The notes under the pieces: generated by a model
What the model was told of the DNA's origin: nothing
Databases searched by the model: none
What the model saw: the letters and a program-made list of their open reading frames with translations, nothing else
Assembly: GCA_028279445.1 (NCBI GenBank)
Contig: JANQNT010000023.1
Coordinates: 434,001 to 498,000 of the forward strand
Source: Tepidamorphaceae bacterium
GTDB taxonomy: Bacteria; Pseudomonadota; Alphaproteobacteria; Rhizobiales; Tepidamorphaceae
DNA: 64,000 nucleotides
Reading direction: 5' to 3'
Shown here: positions 8,804-18,219 of the stretch, piece after piece
Layout: each line of letters starts with the position of its first letter
Numbering within the stretch: the first letter of the stretch is position 1
Translations under genes and position numbers: made by a program

Positions 8804-8827
8804 AACCGTCCAATGTTAAAAACCCAC

Positions 8828-9751
8828 TCAGGCCGGCGGCACCTCTTCGGGACGTGCGCGAACCCGCTCCTGGCGAAACGCGATGATGCACACGCCGACC
8901 GCGATCAACCCCGCGCCGGCCAGTGCCGGACCGTCGGGCACGACGCCGAACAACGCCAGGTCGTACAGCGCCGCATAGACCAGCGTGGAATAGAAGATCG
9001 GCGTCACGTAGCTCGCATCGCCGCGCATCAGTGCCTGGATGAACAGTGCCTGGCCCCCCGCCATGGCCACGCCGAGCAACGCGAGCAGCGCCCACTGCTC
9101 GGGCGATGGCGCGACCCAGACGAGACTCGCCGCCGCCAGCGCCACCGTCGCGCCGATACAATTGTTGATCAGCAGGATGCGCATCGCCGGTTCGCGCCTG
9201 GTCAGCTTCTTGATCAGAATGCTCTCGATGCCCATGGCAAGAGCCGCGGCCAGAGCCAGCAGGGCCGCCGGGTGAAAGGCTTCCGTGCCCGGGCGGATCA
9301 GAACGAACGCACCGACAACGGCGATGGCGACCGCAGACCAGCGCCACACCCCGACCCGTTCCGACAGGAACACGATCGCCAGCGCCACCGTCACGACGGG
9401 ACTCAGGAAGCCGATCGCCGTGGCGCTCGCCAGCGGGATCTTTGAGGCGGCGGCGAACAGGCAGGTGATGCCGATCCAGCCGCAGGCCGATCGCGCCACG
9501 TGCAGGCTCCAGCGCGCACCGGTCAGCGAGGGACGCAGCACGCTGGCCAGCAGCGCCAATACAAGGAACGCGAAGAAGAAGCGCCCGGCACTGATCTGCA
9601 GGGGATGCAATGCCGAAGCGCCGCCGCCCAACCCGAGCACCTTGGCGATCAGCGTCGTCAGCGCGATGAGCGCGCTCGACGCCAACATGATGGCGACCGC
9701 GACAAGCGATCGGCGACCAACCTGGCCGCGTGTATCGGTGGCGCTCGACAT
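8828..9751 (-). CDS. DMT-superfamily transporter (EamA family)
   Basis: A 307-residue inner-membrane protein with about ten helices arranged as two EamA domains (roughly residues 25-150 and 165-295), typical of drug/metabolite exporters. Recognisable parts are the helix-3/4 hairpin SACGWIGITCLFAAASKIPLA with ATAIGFLSPVVTVALA, and FYSTLVYAALYDLALFG in the second half. The start at 9751 is chosen because the longer frame overlaps the peptidase gene and is Arg-rich. It is the last gene of the mutase operon, 17 bases after pcp. Substrate unknown. Confidence 0.85.
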   Translation of the reverse strand: MSSATDTRGQVGRRSLVAVAIMLASSALIALTTLIAKVLGLGGGASALHPLQISAGRFFFAFLVLALLASVLRPSLTGARWSLHVARSACGWIGITCLFAAASKIPLASATAIGFLSPVVTVALAIVFLSERVGVWRWSAVAIAVVGAFVLIRPGTEAFHPAALLALAAALAMGIESILIKKLTRREPAMRILLINNCIGATVALAAASLVWVAPSPEQWALLALLGVAMAGGQALFIQALMRGDASYVTPIFYSTLVYAALYDLALFGVVPDGPALAGAGLIAVGVCIIAFRQERVRARPEEVPPA

Positions 9752-9768
9752 GAGCCTGGCTTTTCCGT

Positions 9769-10350
9769 TCAAGCCCGCAACACCGCCCCGACGGCCGCGG
9801 TGACCGCCGGCGCCAGAACGTCCACCGGCCAGTCTGGCACGTGAACGAAGCCTGCGGCTCGTCCGTGTCCGCAGCCACACCATGCAAGCGATGCATAGAG
9901 CACCGCGTTGCACAGATAGCCGCCCGCGTCGGTCGAATACCGGGTGGGAAGCCCGGTGGCGGACAATGCGGCATGGATGCGCGCCATGGGAAGATTCGCG
10001 CGCAAGGTCGGCCTGCCGCCCGGGTTCAGGGGGCTCCGGCCGACCTGCCCCGCCGCGTCCGGGCGATGCGGATGGGCACGGTTCTCGGCAAGCGTCTCGA
10101 TGCGCAGTTCATTTGCGCGCAGGTGCACACCGAAATGCAGGATCGCGTCCGGCGCGATGCGGTCGAGCTCGTCCCCCCAGCCATCAATCGTCGCGTAGGT
10201 GACCGGCAACACGCGCGCCACCACCTGAGCCCTCAGCCGCCGGATCCAGGGATCGCGTGCGAGCGCCTCGACAAGCACCTGCGTGGGGTTTTGCGGGGCG
10301 CCGGGAAAAGCCCCGAAGCCGGTGACCAGGAGACGACGCCGCGCGCTCAC
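9769..10350 (-). CDS. pcp: Pyroglutamyl-peptidase I (peptidase C15)
   Basis: A 193-residue cysteine peptidase that removes N-terminal pyroglutamate. The family motifs are present: TGFGAFPGAPQNPT at the N-terminus, Glu at 81 (NELRIE), the nucleophile C147 in TDAGGYLCN and H170 in FVHVPDWP, matching the known Glu/Cys/His triad of C15 enzymes. It is slightly shorter than the usual 200-215 residues. The GTG start overlaps the meaB stop (GTGA at 10347-10350), so translation is coupled to an unrelated pathway gene, which is unusual. Confidence 0.9.
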   Translation of the reverse strand: MSARRRLLVTGFGAFPGAPQNPTQVLVEALARDPWIRRLRAQVVARVLPVTYATIDGWGDELDRIAPDAILHFGVHLRANELRIETLAENRAHPHRPDAAGQVGRSPLNPGGRPTLRANLPMARIHAALSATGLPTRYSTDAGGYLCNAVLYASLAWCGCGHGRAAGFVHVPDWPVDVLAPAVTAAVGAVLRA

Positions 10351-11330
10351 AGCTTCAGCGCGGTGGCGATGTCCTCCACCGCCCGCGTCGCGGCGGTCTT
10401 GCCGGCGCGCACATCCGACTCAAGCTGTTTGATGCGCTGCCTGGTCTGCGCATCCCGCGTGAGCTGCCCGCGCAGACGGTCCTCCAGCATGGCCCACATC
10501 CAGGTAACCTGCTGCTCGGCGCGGGTCTTCTCGAAGGCTCCGGCAGCCGTCGTCACCTCGCGGTGGCGCAGCACCTCGCTCCAAAGCCGGTCGAGACCAT
10601 CGTTCTCCTTGGCGGACATGGTGAGTACGGGCACGCGCCATTCGGGCACCCGCGGCATCAGTATCTTCAGCGCCGCGATGTACTCGGCGGCCGCCTTGTC
10701 GGCACGCGGCTTGTTCTCGCCGTCGGCCTTGTTGACGGCGATGATGTCGGCAAGTTCCAGCACGCCCTTCTTGATGCCCTGCAACTCGTCGCCGGCGCCC
10801 GGCAGCATCAGTACGGTGAAGATGTCGACCATGTCCGCGACGCTGGTTTCCGACTGCCCCGTGCCCACGGTCTCGACGATGACCACGTCGAAACCGGCTG
10901 CCTCGCAGAGCAGCATGGTCTCACGGGTGCGCGCCGCGACGCCACCAAGCGTGCCGGCGGATGGCGAGGGACGCACATAGGCATTTCGGTCGACGGAAAG
11001 CCGGCTCATCCGCGTCTTGTCGCCGAGGATCGAACCACCGCTGCGCGTCGAGGACGGATCGACCGCCAGCACCGCGACGCGATGGCCTTCGCCAGTGAGA
11101 TTGACGCCGAGCTGGTCGATCACCGTCGACTTGCCGACGCCGGGCACGCCGGTGATGCCGACACGCATGGCCTTGCCGGTGCGCGGCAGAACCGCCTGCA
11201 ACAGATCGGCGGCCTGACGGCGATGCGCCGGCTTGACCGACTCCACCAGCGTGATGGCGCGCGCCAGCGCGGCGCGATCGCCGTCGGACAGCCGGCCGGC
11301 CAGCGCGTGCGGGTCGGCGGCGGCGTTCAC
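10347..11330 (-). CDS. meaB: Methylmalonyl-CoA mutase-associated GTPase MeaB
   Basis: A 327-residue SIMIBI-class G protein chaperone that protects methylmalonyl-CoA mutase and gates cobalamin loading. The P-loop GVPGVGKST is at residues 61-69. DPSSTRSGGSILGDKTRM (switch region), VIVETVGTGQSE (Walker-B-like) and NKADGEN (guanine specificity) follow. The GTG start overlaps the stop of the upstream lipoprotein gene (GTGA at 11327-11330). The longer open frame upstream is the overlapping lipoprotein read in another frame. Context with mutA/mutB confirms the assignment. Confidence 0.95.
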   Translation of the reverse strand: MNAAADPHALAGRLSDGDRAALARAITLVESVKPAHRRQAADLLQAVLPRTGKAMRVGITGVPGVGKSTVIDQLGVNLTGEGHRVAVLAVDPSSTRSGGSILGDKTRMSRLSVDRNAYVRPSPSAGTLGGVAARTRETMLLCEAAGFDVVIVETVGTGQSETSVADMVDIFTVLMLPGAGDELQGIKKGVLELADIIAVNKADGENKPRADKAAAEYIAALKILMPRVPEWRVPVLTMSAKENDGLDRLWSEVLRHREVTTAAGAFEKTRAEQQVTWMWAMLEDRLRGQLTRDAQTRQRIKQLESDVRAGKTAATRAVEDIATALKL

Positions 11331-11929
11331 GAGCCCGGTTTCCAGACGATACGTTGAAGCTGCGCGCGGCCGATGACGCTGCGGACGGGCAACGCACCGT
11401 TCGCGCCGGTGTTCTCGGGGCCGGGATCGAACACCAGGGTTACGTTGGGGGCGCCGCGCGCCGTACAGATCGGCATGCCGCGCCAAAGCCCCTTGCCGGC
11501 CCGGCAGCGGTTTGCATCCATGCCGACCTCGGCGAAGGTCATGCCGATGCGTTCGCCGTTGGGGCCGGCGACATCGGGTCCGACCCCATGCACGGCGGCG
11601 ATGCGTGCGTTGTCGGCGGTCGGTTCCACGGCAATCGCCTGCAGGCCGTTCTCGAAGATGGCCAGCGCGAAGAAGGTGCGCCCGTCGTCGGCAATGCGCA
11701 CCGACTGCATGCGCCGGCCGGGAAACAGCGGCATGAGCGCGTTCTGGCCAAAGGTCTGGCCGGCGCGAATGGGACCTGCGCCGGACGCATCCATGCGGTA
11801 GAGGCCCGGCGCGGGCGTGCTGGAAATGGCGCCTGTGGTGTCGACTGCCGGCTGGCCGGCGCAGGCAGCGAGCAGAAACCCGATTACGGGGACGAGCGTG
11901 GCGCGCAATAATCTCAGAGGTCTTGTCAT
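11327..11929 (-). CDS. Putative lipoprotein, possibly DUF1131-like
   Basis: A 200-residue protein starting with Arg residues, a hydrophobic segment and a lipobox (FLLAACAG, Cys at about residue 21), so probably a periplasm-facing lipoprotein. The mature part contains GAGPIRAGQTFG, GERIGMTFAEVGMD, a pair of Cys (NRCRAG and MPICTARG) and ends VRSVIGRAQLQRIVWKPGS. This arrangement recalls the DUF1131 lipoproteins (YfeY-like), but I cannot confirm this without a profile search. The start is the ATG at 11929; a longer frame to 12049 lacks a signal. It is coupled to meaB, which is odd for a surface lipoprotein. Confidence 0.75.
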   Translation of the reverse strand: MTRPLRLLRATLVPVIGFLLAACAGQPAVDTTGAISSTPAPGLYRMDASGAGPIRAGQTFGQNALMPLFPGRRMQSVRIADDGRTFFALAIFENGLQAIAVEPTADNARIAAVHGVGPDVAGPNGERIGMTFAEVGMDANRCRAGKGLWRGMPICTARGAPNVTLVFDPGPENTGANGALPVRSVIGRAQLQRIVWKPGS

Positions 11930-12020
11930 CGGCGCCACCAATACCAATCCTGCGCATCGGCGCAAGCAACCCGGGCTGACCGGCCCACAATCGCGATTTC
12001 GGACGCCGCCGAATAATGAA

Positions 12021-12049
12021 TAATTACGTATGCATTGGCTTACGCCCAA
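12021..12049 (-). promoter_or_regulatory. Candidate sigma-70 promoter for lipoprotein-meaB-pcp-DMT
   Basis: On the minus strand TTGGGC and TAATTA are separated by 17 bases, within a local AT-rich patch between mutB and the lipoprotein gene. It would allow meaB and the genes after it to be transcribed apart from mutAB. Only sequence similarity supports it. Confidence 0.35.
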
Positions 12050-12077
12050 GTCACTCGATCGAAGGGGCCGGTGAGCA

Positions 12078-14243
12078 CTACTCCGCCGCCTGCCGGTCGT
12101 GCCCCAGGCGGCGGTTGAGATCGTGCAGCAGGTTCTCGGCGGCTTCCGCGATCACCGTGCCGGGCGGGAAGATCGCCGAGGCGCCGGCCTCTTTCAGGGC
12201 ATCATAGTCCTGCGGCGGCACGACACCGCCGACGACGATCATGATGTCGTCGCGGCCTTCGTTGGCGAGTGCCTCGCGCAGCGCCGGCACCAGCGTCAGG
12301 TGGCCGGCGGCGAGCGACGAGACGCCGATGATGTGCACATCGTTCTCCACCGCCTGGCGGGCCGCTTCGCCGGGCGTCGCGAACAGCGGGCCGATATCGA
12401 CGTCGAAGCCCAAGTCGGCGAAGGCGGAGGCAATCACCTTCTGGCCGCGGTCGTGGCCGTCCTGGCCGACCTTGGCGACGAGGATGCGCGGCCGGCGGCC
12501 CTCGTCCTCGACGAAATGCTCCACCAGCGCCTGGATGCGGTCGATCTGTTCGGACATGGCGGCTCCCTCGCGACGATAGACGCCGGAAATGGCCTTGATC
12601 TCGGCCTTGTGGCGGCCCCAGACACGCTCCAGCGCGTTGGAGATTTCGCCCACCGTGGCCTTGGCGCGGGCGGCATCGACGGCCAGTGCCAGCAGGTTGC
12701 CCCTGCCTGAGTCGGCGGCCTTCGACAGGGCATCGAGCGCTGCCTGGGTCGTGGCCTCGTCGCGTTCGGCGCGCAGGCGTTCCAGCTTGGCGATCTGGCG
12801 CGCGCGCACGTCCGCGTTGTCGACTTTCAGGATGTCGATCTCGGCATCCTCCGTGACACGGAACTTGTTGACGCCGACGACGGTCTGCTCGCCGGAATCG
12901 ATGCGCGCCTGGGTGCGGGCGGCCGCCTCCTCGATCTTCAGCTTGGGCAGGCCTGCGGCGATCGCCCTGGCCATGCCGCCGAGTTCCTCGACCTCGGCGA
13001 TGTGTTCAAGCGCCTTGGCGGCGAGATCGTGCGTCAGCCGCTCGACGAAATACGAACCGCCCCACGGATCGATGACCCGGCAGGTGCCCGATTCCTGCTG
13101 CAGGAAGAGTTGGGTGTTGCGGGCGATGCGGGCGGAGAAGTCGGTCGGCAGGGCGAGCGCCTCGTCGAGGCCGTTGGTGTGCAGCGACTGGGTATGGCCG
13201 TGGGTGGCCGCCATCGCCTCGATGGCCGTGCGCGTCACGTTGTTGAAGACGTCCTGCGCGGTGAGGCTCCAGCCGGACGTCTGCGAGTGCGTGCGCAGGC
13301 TCAGCGAGCGCTGGTCCTTCGGCGCGAACCCCTGCATCAGGTTCGCCCAGATCATGCGCGCGGCGCGCATCTTGGCGATCTCCATGAAGTAGTTCATGCC
13401 GATCGCCCAGAAGAAGGACAGCCGGGGCGCGAAGCGGTCGATGTCGAGCCCGGCGGCAACCCCGGTGCGCACGTATTCGACGCCGTCGGCGAGCGTGTAG
13501 GCAAGCTCCAGGTCGGCCGTCGCACCGGCCTCCTGCATGTGATAGCCGGAGATGGAAATCGAGTTGAACTTCGGCATCCGCTCCGCGGTAAAGGCGAAGA
13601 TGTCGGCGATGATGCGCATCGAGGATTCGGGCGGATAGATATAGGTGTTGCGGACCATGAACTCCTTGAGGATGTCGTTCTGGATGGTCCCCGCCAGCTT
13701 CTCGGGCGGCACCCCCTGCTCTTCGCCGGCGACGATGAACAGCGCCAGAACCGGCAGCACCGCGCCGTTCATGGTCATCGACACGGTCATCTGTTCGAGC
13801 GGGATGCCGTCGAACAGGGTGCGCATGTCATAGATGGAATCGATGGCGACACCGGCCATGCCGACATCGCCGGTGACGCGTGGGTTGTCGGAATCGTAGC
13901 CGCGGTGGGTTGCCAGGTCGAAGGCGATGGACAGTCCCTTCTGGCCGGCGGCGAGATTGCGCCGGTAGAAGGCGTTGGATTCCTCGGCCGTCGAGTAGCC
14001 GGCATACTGGCGCACGGTCCACGGCTTCTGCACATACATGGTCGGATAGGGCCCGCGCAGGAACGGCGCGATGCCGGGCCACGAATTGAGGAAGTCGAGA
14101 CCGTCGCGGTCGGATGCTCCATAGACCGGCGCGATGTCGATGTCTTCTGGCGTCGTCCAGGGCGCGGCATCCGGCGACGACACATGACCTGCGGGTGCAT
14201 AATCGACCTTGGCGAAATCCGGGAAGGCGTGCTTGTCGCTCAT
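12078..14243 (-). CDS. mutB: Methylmalonyl-CoA mutase large (alpha) subunit
   Basis: A 721-residue adenosylcobalamin enzyme that interconverts methylmalonyl-CoA and succinyl-CoA, the last step of propionyl-CoA use. The N-terminal TIM barrel carries [20 protein letters not shown] (CoA channel) and the substrate residues in [15 protein letters not shown]. The C-terminal B12 domain (from about residue 590) has [20 protein letters not shown], whose His is the lower axial cobalt ligand, and [14 protein letters not shown]. Length is normal. Start overlaps the mutA stop (ATGA at 14240-14243). Confidence 0.97.
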   Translation of the reverse strand: MSDKHAFPDFAKVDYAPAGHVSSPDAAPWTTPEDIDIAPVYGASDRDGLDFLNSWPGIAPFLRGPYPTMYVQKPWTVRQYAGYSTAEESNAFYRRNLAAGQKGLSIAFDLATHRGYDSDNPRVTGDVGMAGVAIDSIYDMRTLFDGIPLEQMTVSMTMNGAVLPVLALFIVAGEEQGVPPEKLAGTIQNDILKEFMVRNTYIYPPESSMRIIADIFAFTAERMPKFNSISISGYHMQEAGATADLELAYTLADGVEYVRTGVAAGLDIDRFAPRLSFFWAIGMNYFMEIAKMRAARMIWANLMQGFAPKDQRSLSLRTHSQTSGWSLTAQDVFNNVTRTAIEAMAATHGHTQSLHTNGLDEALALPTDFSARIARNTQLFLQQESGTCRVIDPWGGSYFVERLTHDLAAKALEHIAEVEELGGMARAIAAGLPKLKIEEAAARTQARIDSGEQTVVGVNKFRVTEDAEIDILKVDNADVRARQIAKLERLRAERDEATTQAALDALSKAADSGRGNLLALAVDAARAKATVGEISNALERVWGRHKAEIKAISGVYRREGAAMSEQIDRIQALVEHFVEDEGRRPRILVAKVGQDGHDRGQKVIASAFADLGFDVDIGPLFATPGEAARQAVENDVHIIGVSSLAAGHLTLVPALREALANEGRDDIMIVVGGVVPPQDYDALKEAGASAIFPPGTVIAEAAENLLHDLNRRLGHDRQAAE

Positions 14244-16057
14244 GGCGCTCCTCCACCCGCCGACAGGCCAAGTGCCGCGTGGGCGTCGCCGAGCAGCGAC
14301 ACACTATCACATCGCGCATGCGCAAAGGCATCTATGCCGCTTTGGGCAAGTGCTGGCGTCTCGCGCCCAGCGAGCCAAACCGCCGCCATGCCCGCGCGCT
14401 TCAACGCCTCCGTAAGCGCGCCTGCGTGTTCGCCATAGGCCCCGTCGCTGCCGCAGATGACGGCGAGCCTGGCGCCCGATCCTGCTGCCTGCGCGGCGAT
14501 GGCGTTCAGGTCATCGCCGCCATCGCCATGCTGGACGGCAATGCCGCCGGCCGCCAGCAAGTTCTGGGCGAACAGCGCGCGCGCGTTGTAGTCGGCGAGG
14601 TGGCCAAGGCAGGCCAGGAACGCGAGCGGCCGTTCGGGCGCGGCCGCCGCCGCGTCGCGCAGCGCTTCGAAGGGCGCCGCCAGGCGCACGGGCGGCAACA
14701 GCACGCCGGTGGGCGCCTGCTCAGATACCGGCATGAGTACCGCAGGAGCGGTCTCATCAAGATTGGGAAACTCCGAGACGCCGGTCAGCGGCTCACGGCG
14801 GTGCGCCACATCGCGCAGCAGCGTCTCGCGCACCCCGGCAACGTCATCGGGGAAGGCACCTGAGACAACCGCGGCAACGGCGCCGCCGGCCGCCTCGATC
14901 TGCTGGAAAACGCCCCAGGCAGCGGCCGCCAGATCGGCTGTCAGGCTCTCGATGTAGCCGGAACCGCCAGCGGGATCTGCAACCCGGTGCAGGTTCGACT
15001 CCATGATCAGGACGTTCTGGATATTGCGCGCGACGCGGCGGGCGAAGGCATCGGGCAGACCCAAAGCTAACGTATGCGGAAGGACAGTCACGCCATCCGC
15101 GCCGCCAAGCCCGGCGGCCGACACAGCGGCGGTGGTCCGCAGCATATTGACGTATACGTCATATCGGGCGGTCATGCGCCATGCGGCCTCCGCCTCGATG
15201 CGCAGAGACGCGGCCTCCAGCCCGGACGACTCCAGCGCCCGTGCCCAGATCAGCCGCATGGCGCGCTGCTTGGCGATGCCGGCGAAGATGTCCGCATCCG
15301 CCGACAGCACCGCGAGCGCGCGGGCCGATACCTGCGAAGCCGGCAGACCCGCCGCATCGGCGGCCCGCAGCGCCTCGATCAGCGCGGCGAGGACGTAACC
15401 GAGTTCCTGCGCGGGCGTTCCGCCGCTGTCATGCACAACGCGCCCGTCGCCGGTGATCAGGGTTCCGCCAAGCCCGAGCGCGGCAAGGCTGGCGACGCCC
15501 GCACCGAGTGCCGCGACACCGGGCTGTTCGTCCAGACCGCAAGCGAAACTGGCAACCGGGTCCCAAGCCGGATCGAGCGTCGTGGCGCTGGCGTCGGTGG
15601 TGATGCCGGCCAGTGCCTCGGCGAAGGTCGGAGCGTCGGCGCCGGTATCGAGGCGGATGCGCACCATATCGAGGAAAACGCCATCCAGACGCGCGTCGAG
15701 ATCGCCTGCGTCCACGGCACCGAAGCCGCGCGCGCCGATGCCGCCGGCACCCACGACCACCAGACCGCTCGCGGCACCTTCCAGATCGGCGGCGGCCAGA
15801 CTGGCGGCTTCGCCCGCGTCGGGATGATCGATACGCTGGCACACGGACCAGGGGCCGGGGATGGCGCGCGAGGGACGCGCCGGCGCCTCATCAGTCTGGG
15901 CGTATAGCGGCTGAATGGACGAGCCGTCGCGCGTCGTCGAGGTCAGCGCCCCATTGAAATCGGCGCCTTTCAGCGCCTTGTCGACCACGGCGCGCCAGTC
16001 GGCCTCGCCGGCCTGCGGGAACGTTTCCGTCAGTGCGTTCGCACGCAACGCAGTCAT
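14240..16057 (-). CDS. mutA: Methylmalonyl-CoA mutase small (beta) subunit
   Basis: A 605-residue protein homologous to MutB but without the cobalamin-binding DxHxxG motif. It keeps the barrel segments ([21 protein letters not shown] near the N-terminus, [19 protein letters not shown] near residue 365) and a degenerate C-terminal domain. It forms the heterodimer with MutB and does not bind B12. The ATG at 16057 is used; the open frame runs on to 16450 but overlaps the preceding small gene. It lies directly upstream of, and overlaps, mutB. Confidence 0.92.
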   Translation of the reverse strand: MTALRANALTETFPQAGEADWRAVVDKALKGADFNGALTSTTRDGSSIQPLYAQTDEAPARPSRAIPGPWSVCQRIDHPDAGEAASLAAADLEGAASGLVVVGAGGIGARGFGAVDAGDLDARLDGVFLDMVRIRLDTGADAPTFAEALAGITTDASATTLDPAWDPVASFACGLDEQPGVAALGAGVASLAALGLGGTLITGDGRVVHDSGGTPAQELGYVLAALIEALRAADAAGLPASQVSARALAVLSADADIFAGIAKQRAMRLIWARALESSGLEAASLRIEAEAAWRMTARYDVYVNMLRTTAAVSAAGLGGADGVTVLPHTLALGLPDAFARRVARNIQNVLIMESNLHRVADPAGGSGYIESLTADLAAAAWGVFQQIEAAGGAVAAVVSGAFPDDVAGVRETLLRDVAHRREPLTGVSEFPNLDETAPAVLMPVSEQAPTGVLLPPVRLAAPFEALRDAAAAAPERPLAFLACLGHLADYNARALFAQNLLAAGGIAVQHGDGGDDLNAIAAQAAGSGARLAVICGSDGAYGEHAGALTEALKRAGMAAVWLAGRETPALAQSGIDAFAHARCDSVSLLGDAHAALGLSAGGGAP

Positions 16058-16077
16058 GGTGCCAAACCGGTCGGCGA

Positions 16078-16443
16078 TCAGACGAACTGGCTGATGCCGG
16101 GGATCGCCGCCACGATCTCGTCGACCAGTTCGTTGCCAGCGTGTTCGCGGGCATAGTTGACCACTTCCTTGGTCACGCCCTGCACCTCGCCCATGCCAAG
16201 GCCAGTGGCCTGCATCTGGCCCATGGCGCCCATCGCCGCCATCATGCCGCCGCCCATCATGCCGCCGCCTGCGTCGGGTCCGGCGATGTCGGCGGCACCG
16301 GGCATCTTGTCGAACAACTCCTGCACCTTCTCGGCGGGACCGGCCTGCTTGAGAAAGCCGAGAATGATCTCGACCGCCTTGCCGGCCTGTTCCTCGCTGA
16401 CGCCGACATTGGCCACCAGCCGCGCGATCAGATCCTGCAACAT
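16078..16443 (-). CDS. Small conserved protein with Met/Gly-rich linker (DUF2267/DUF2780-like)
   Basis: Not firmly recognised. A 121-residue soluble protein with two helical ends (MLQDLIARLVANVGVSEEQA and VTKEVVNYAREHAGNELV) joined by a central stretch of about 30 residues made almost only of Gly, Met and Ala, with ten or so methionines around positions 63-85. The layout (helix pair, glycine-rich middle, AIPGISQF end) resembles the DUF2267/DUF2780 type. The start is ATG at 16443, with an alternative ATG ten codons upstream. It is 20 bases before mutA in the same direction. Function unknown. Confidence 0.7.
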   Translation of the reverse strand: MLQDLIARLVANVGVSEEQAGKAVEIILGFLKQAGPAEKVQELFDKMPGAADIAGPDAGGGMMGGGMMAAMGAMGQMQATGLGMGEVQGVTKEVVNYAREHAGNELVDEIVAAIPGISQFV

Positions 16444-16685
16444 GTCCCATGTTTCCCTGTTTGCCAGACGCATTGGCGCCGCGCCTGTTCGTCCCTGCCG
16501 GACGCTGCCTGGCAACATCCTCGCTTGAGCAGGTTTATCGCATGAGCGAAGAACGCGGCGCAACACGAGGCCCGCTCGCCCCTTGGTCGCATAGGGCCGT
16601 TGTGCACGCCGCGCCAGAACGCCTATAACGGCTGGCGGACCAACCCGGACACGTTCTCCCGCCAACGACATACAGTGAGGGGCCC

Positions 16686-18194
16686 ATGCAGGACAATGGC
16701 GTGCTGATCGGCGCAAGCCCGGACGGCCAGCAGTTCCTCAATCTCAAGCTCGCCAACCGGCACGGGCTGGTCACCGGGGCAACCGGCACCGGCAAGACGG
16801 TGACGCTGCAGATCCTCGCAGAAGGGTTCTCGCGCGCCGGCGTTCCGGTGTTCTGCGCAGATGCCAAGGGCGATCTCTCCGGCCTGGCGGCGGCGGGGAC
16901 GCCGAAGGACTTCATCACCAAGCGCGCCCAGGACATCGGACTTGGTGAGATGGCCTTCGAGCGCGCATCCACTGTGTTCTGGGACCTGTTCGGCGAGCAG
17001 GGTCACCCGATCCGTGCCACCATCTCCGAGATGGGGCCGCTCCTCCTGTCGCGTATGCTCGACCTGTCGGAGGCCCAGGAAGGCGCGCTCAACATCGCCT
17101 TCCGCATCGCTGACGACGAGGGCCTGCTGCTGGTCGACCTCAAGGACCTGACCGCCCTGCTGCTGGAAATCACCCACCAGAAGGACATGCTGCGCACCCG
17201 CTACGGCACGGTGTCGAAACAGTCGATCGGCGCCATCCAGCGCAAGATCCTGGTGTTCGAGAACCAGGGTGGCGACATGTTCTTCGGCGAGCCGGCGCTC
17301 GACATCCGCGACTTGATGCGCATCGACCGCAACGGCCACGGCTTCATCAACGTGCTGGCCGCCGACAAGCTGATGCAGAGCCCCAGGCTCTACGCCATGT
17401 TCCTGCTCTATCTGATGTCGGAACTGTTCGAAGACCTGCCGGAGGTGGGCGATCCGGACCGTCCGAAGCTGGTCTTCTTCTTCGACGAGGCGCATCTGTT
17501 GTTCGACGAGGCGCCGCCGGTTCTGATGGACAAGATCGAACAGGTGGTGCGGCTGATCCGCTCCAAGGGGGTGGGCATCTATTTCGTCACCCAGAATCCG
17601 CTCGACATCCCCGATGGCGTGCTGGCCCAGCTCGGCAATCGCATCCAGCACGCCCTGCGCGCCTACACCCCGCGCGAGCAGAAGGCGGTGCGCACGGCAG
17701 CCGACACATTCCGCCAGAATCCGGCCTTCAGCACCGCGGAGGCGATCACCCAGCTCGGCGTCGGCGAGGCGCTGGTCTCCACGCTGGAGGACAAGGGCGT
17801 GCCCTCCATCGTCCAGCGCACGCTGATCCGCCCGCCCTATTCGCGCATCGGCCCGCTCGACTTCAAGGAACGCGAGGCGGCGATGGCCGACAGCCCCGTG
17901 CGCGGCATGTATGACGAGGCGCGCGACCGCGAGTCCGCCTACGAGGTGCTGACCGCGCGCGCCGATAAGCGCGCCCAGGAAGAGGCCGCGCAGAAGGCGC
18001 GCGAGGAGCACGAGAAGGAGCTGGCGCGCCAGCGCAAGGAAGCCGAGAAGCGCGAGCGCGCGTCACGACCAAGGTCGCGATCCCGACGCAGCGATTCCAT
18101 CGCCGAAGCCGTGCTCAAGTCGGCCGGCCGCTCCATCGGCACGCAACTTGGCCGCGCGGTGCTGCGCGGCGTGCTCGGCTCGTTGTTGAGATAA
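16686..18194 (+). CDS. HerA-like ATPase of the YjgR/DUF853 family
   Basis: A 502-residue P-loop ATPase. Walker A is GATGTGKT at residues 31-38, Walker B is KLVFFFDEAHLLFDEAP near residue 265, and FVTQNPLDIPDGVLAQLGNR follows as sensor region. This is the FtsK/HerA clade usually annotated as helicase HerA-like (YjgR). The C-terminal 90 residues form a highly charged Glu/Arg/Lys coiled coil followed by a helical tail rich in Ser and Arg. No nuclease partner (NurA) is adjacent, so a DNA-end role is not supported by context. AGGGG precedes the ATG. Confidence 0.92.
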   Translation: MQDNGVLIGASPDGQQFLNLKLANRHGLVTGATGTGKTVTLQILAEGFSRAGVPVFCADAKGDLSGLAAAGTPKDFITKRAQDIGLGEMAFERASTVFWDLFGEQGHPIRATISEMGPLLLSRMLDLSEAQEGALNIAFRIADDEGLLLVDLKDLTALLLEITHQKDMLRTRYGTVSKQSIGAIQRKILVFENQGGDMFFGEPALDIRDLMRIDRNGHGFINVLAADKLMQSPRLYAMFLLYLMSELFEDLPEVGDPDRPKLVFFFDEAHLLFDEAPPVLMDKIEQVVRLIRSKGVGIYFVTQNPLDIPDGVLAQLGNRIQHALRAYTPREQKAVRTAADTFRQNPAFSTAEAITQLGVGEALVSTLEDKGVPSIVQRTLIRPPYSRIGPLDFKEREAAMADSPVRGMYDEARDRESAYEVLTARADKRAQEEAAQKAREEHEKELARQRKEAEKRERASRPRSRSRRSDSIAEAVLKSAGRSIGTQLGRAVLRGVLGSLLR

Positions 18195-18219
18195 CCAAGA
18201 ACAAGCTCGGGAGACACCG

